From the NCBI GenBank assembly GCA_003561025.1, contig PWII01000007.1, forward strand, positions 1 through 5,776: 5,776 nucleotides of DNA. The letters are read 5' to 3'. The position numbers and the translations under genes were made by a program. Origin of the DNA: Candidatus Nealsoniibacteriota bacterium (GTDB lineage: Bacteria > Patescibacteriota > Minisyncoccia > Minisyncoccales > PWPS01). Positions 4,731 to 5,776 of this stretch are shown here, in pieces; the stretch's first letter is position 1, and each line of letters starts with the position of its first letter. Below the pieces are notes generated by a model. That model searched no databases and was not told where the DNA came from. It was given only the letters and a program-made list of their open reading frames with translations.

Positions 4731-5776
4731 ATGAAAAATTATATAAAGATAATTGTCGTAATCGCTCTATTTTTACCGCTTTGCGTAAGTTCTTTTTCTA
4801 TTGGAGAAGAAGAGTTTTTCTTTATAGAAGAGTCATATGATTATAAGGAGAGAAGGAGCACAACAGCAGAGTTGCAAAAGATAACCGACTTAATCTATTT
4901 TTATGTTGATAAGAATTGGTGGAGCTCTCTTTCTGAAGAAAAGGAAAAGGAGTATAAGCAAATTCTTGATGAGCTTGGAGATGAGTTTAAAGATAAGATA
5001 TATCCTAAAATTACCTCTTTTTTGGGAGATAAGCCCGAGCATAGCATAAATCCAAATGAACGAATCTTTGTCTTGTTTCATCCGATGCAAGAGAGAGCGG
5101 GTGGATATTTTAGAACAGGAGACCAATATTCAAAATATCAATACGCACGGTCAAACAGGAAAAATATACTTTATCTTAATTCTAGTCTAATAGAAGATAG
5201 AATTCTTCCGGCAGCTCTTAGTCATGAATATGTTCATCTTGTTACATTTAATGAAAAAGATAAGAGGCGTGGAGTAACCGAAGAGATTTGGCTTAATGAG
5301 TTGCGGGCAGAAACAATACCGACCATTCTTGGTTATGATGACATCTATGAAGATAGTAATTTGGAGTCGCGAGTAGAGGTTTTTTTGAGAAATCCCGATA
5401 TATCCATTACCGAGTGGACAGAGCATATTTCGGACTACGGAGTACTTAATTTATTTGGGCAATATTTAATTGATCATTATGGAAAAGAGATATTATCAAT
5501 ATCTATGAAGTCGAAGCTCGTAGGTATTCCGAGCATCGATTATGCCTTAAAAGAAGAAGGTTATGATAAGAGCTTTGGAGATGTTTTTACTGATTTTGTT
5601 ATCACACTTTATTTAAACGACTGTACTATCAATGAATATTATTGCTTCAAGAATGAAAACTTAAGAGATTTGCGTGTTGATCCGACAAATTTTTTCTTAT
5701 TAAATAAAGATGAAGATAAGCTCAGCACCAAGTATCAGACAAAAAATTGGGCAGGAAATTGGCACCGAATTGTTGG
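4731..5776 (+). CDS. Secreted HEXXH metallopeptidase, M30/hyicolysin-like (3' end outside window)
   Basis: The frame is open from the ATG at 4731 to the window edge (at least 348 residues). The N terminus is a typical signal peptide: Lys2 and Lys6, a hydrophobic core (7-17), then VSS, a plausible signal peptidase I site near residue 21. Cys18 is in LPLC, not a lipobox, so a lipoprotein is unlikely. The catalytic region is ALSHEYVHLV (His165, Glu166, His169) followed 21 residues later by EEIWLNE (Glu190), the third zinc ligand expected of gluzincins. The HEYxH plus WLNE pair resembles family M30, although the usual Gly after LNE is Leu here. It should therefore act outside the membrane on proteins or peptides. 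The C-terminal part seen so far has no recognised domain; two Cys near residues 299 and 306 could form a disulfide. It follows the DUF218 gene by 10 nt without a clear SD, probably as the same operon. Confidence 0.85.
   Translation, partial: MKNYIKIIVVIALFLPLCVSSFSIGEEEFFFIEESYDYKERRSTTAELQKITDLIYFYVDKNWWSSLSEEKEKEYKQILDELGDEFKDKIYPKITSFLGDKPEHSINPNERIFVLFHPMQERAGGYFRTGDQYSKYQYARSNRKNILYLNSSLIEDRILPAALSHEYVHLVTFNEKDKRRGVTEEIWLNELRAETIPTILGYDDIYEDSNLESRVEVFLRNPDISITEWTEHISDYGVLNLFGQYLIDHYGKEILSISMKSKLVGIPSIDYALKEEGYDKSFGDVFTDFVITLYLNDCTINEYYCFKNENLRDLRVDPTNFFLLNKDEDKLSTKYQTKNWAGNWHRIV

Noticed and set aside
4776..4787. Lipoprotein signal at Cys18 of the exported peptidase
   Set aside because: The residues before the Cys are Leu-Pro-Leu, which lack the small residue required at the position before a lipobox Cys.
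4890..5126. 78-codon open frame on the minus strand
   Set aside because: It lies opposite the exported peptidase gene, whose signal peptide and zinc motifs establish the plus-strand frame.
5187..5426. 79-codon open frame on the minus strand
   Set aside because: It is antisense to the HEXXH and WLNE motifs of the exported peptidase; no supporting signals.

Overview
This 5.8 kb window is a compact, AT-rich stretch of bacterial chromosome. Arginine is mostly AGA, ATA is common for Ile, and intergenic gaps are short. Several genes end in TGA at positions that fit domain ends, so UGA reads as stop. An RNHCP-domain protein, a small bifunctional sugar-phosphate isomerase (bact-PGI_C type), few Shine-Dalgarno sites and one promoter placed for a leaderless mRNA together suggest a Patescibacteria/CPR-type organism. 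That placement is an inference; no marker gene here proves it. No rRNA, tRNA, CRISPR array, IS element or other mobile element was seen, and no gap between genes exceeds 300 bases.

Layout. (1) Positions 2-553, plus strand: C-terminal half of a phosphoglucose/phosphomannose isomerase that begins before the window, followed 7 nt later by a complete PHP-domain metallophosphoesterase (561-1352) with a long basic tail. (2) Positions 1353-1750: a control region holding a hairpin that can terminate both strands, a small convergent minus-strand gene (64 aa) with its own promoter and very strong ribosome binding site, and a plus-strand promoter candidate whose -10 overlaps the minus-strand -10. (3) Positions 1751-2888, plus: an RNHCP zinc-ribbon protein overlapping by 14 nt a predicted cytosolic HEXXH metallopeptidase. 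(4) Positions 2948-5776, plus: a likely operon with 18 and 10 nt gaps. It encodes a transglutaminase-fold protein with Ser in the catalytic Cys position, a two-helix membrane protein with a DUF218 (YdcF/ElyC-like) domain, and a secreted HEXXH metallopeptidase that runs off the right edge.

How the genes may work together. The left pair belongs to general metabolism (hexose phosphate interconversion and phosphoester hydrolysis). The right part is rich in peptidase-like folds: two HEXXH proteins, one cytosolic and one exported, plus a transglutaminase/protease fold with an altered nucleophile, beside a DUF218 membrane protein of a family linked to envelope biogenesis. A role for the 2948-5776 operon in cell-envelope or surface-protein processing is a reasonable inference, but the sequence alone does not establish it.

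Points most worth following up: the Cys-to-Ser change in the transglutaminase core, the consensus-like promoter that would start transcription at or one base from an ATG, and the overlapping divergent promoters between the 64-aa gene and the RNHCP gene.
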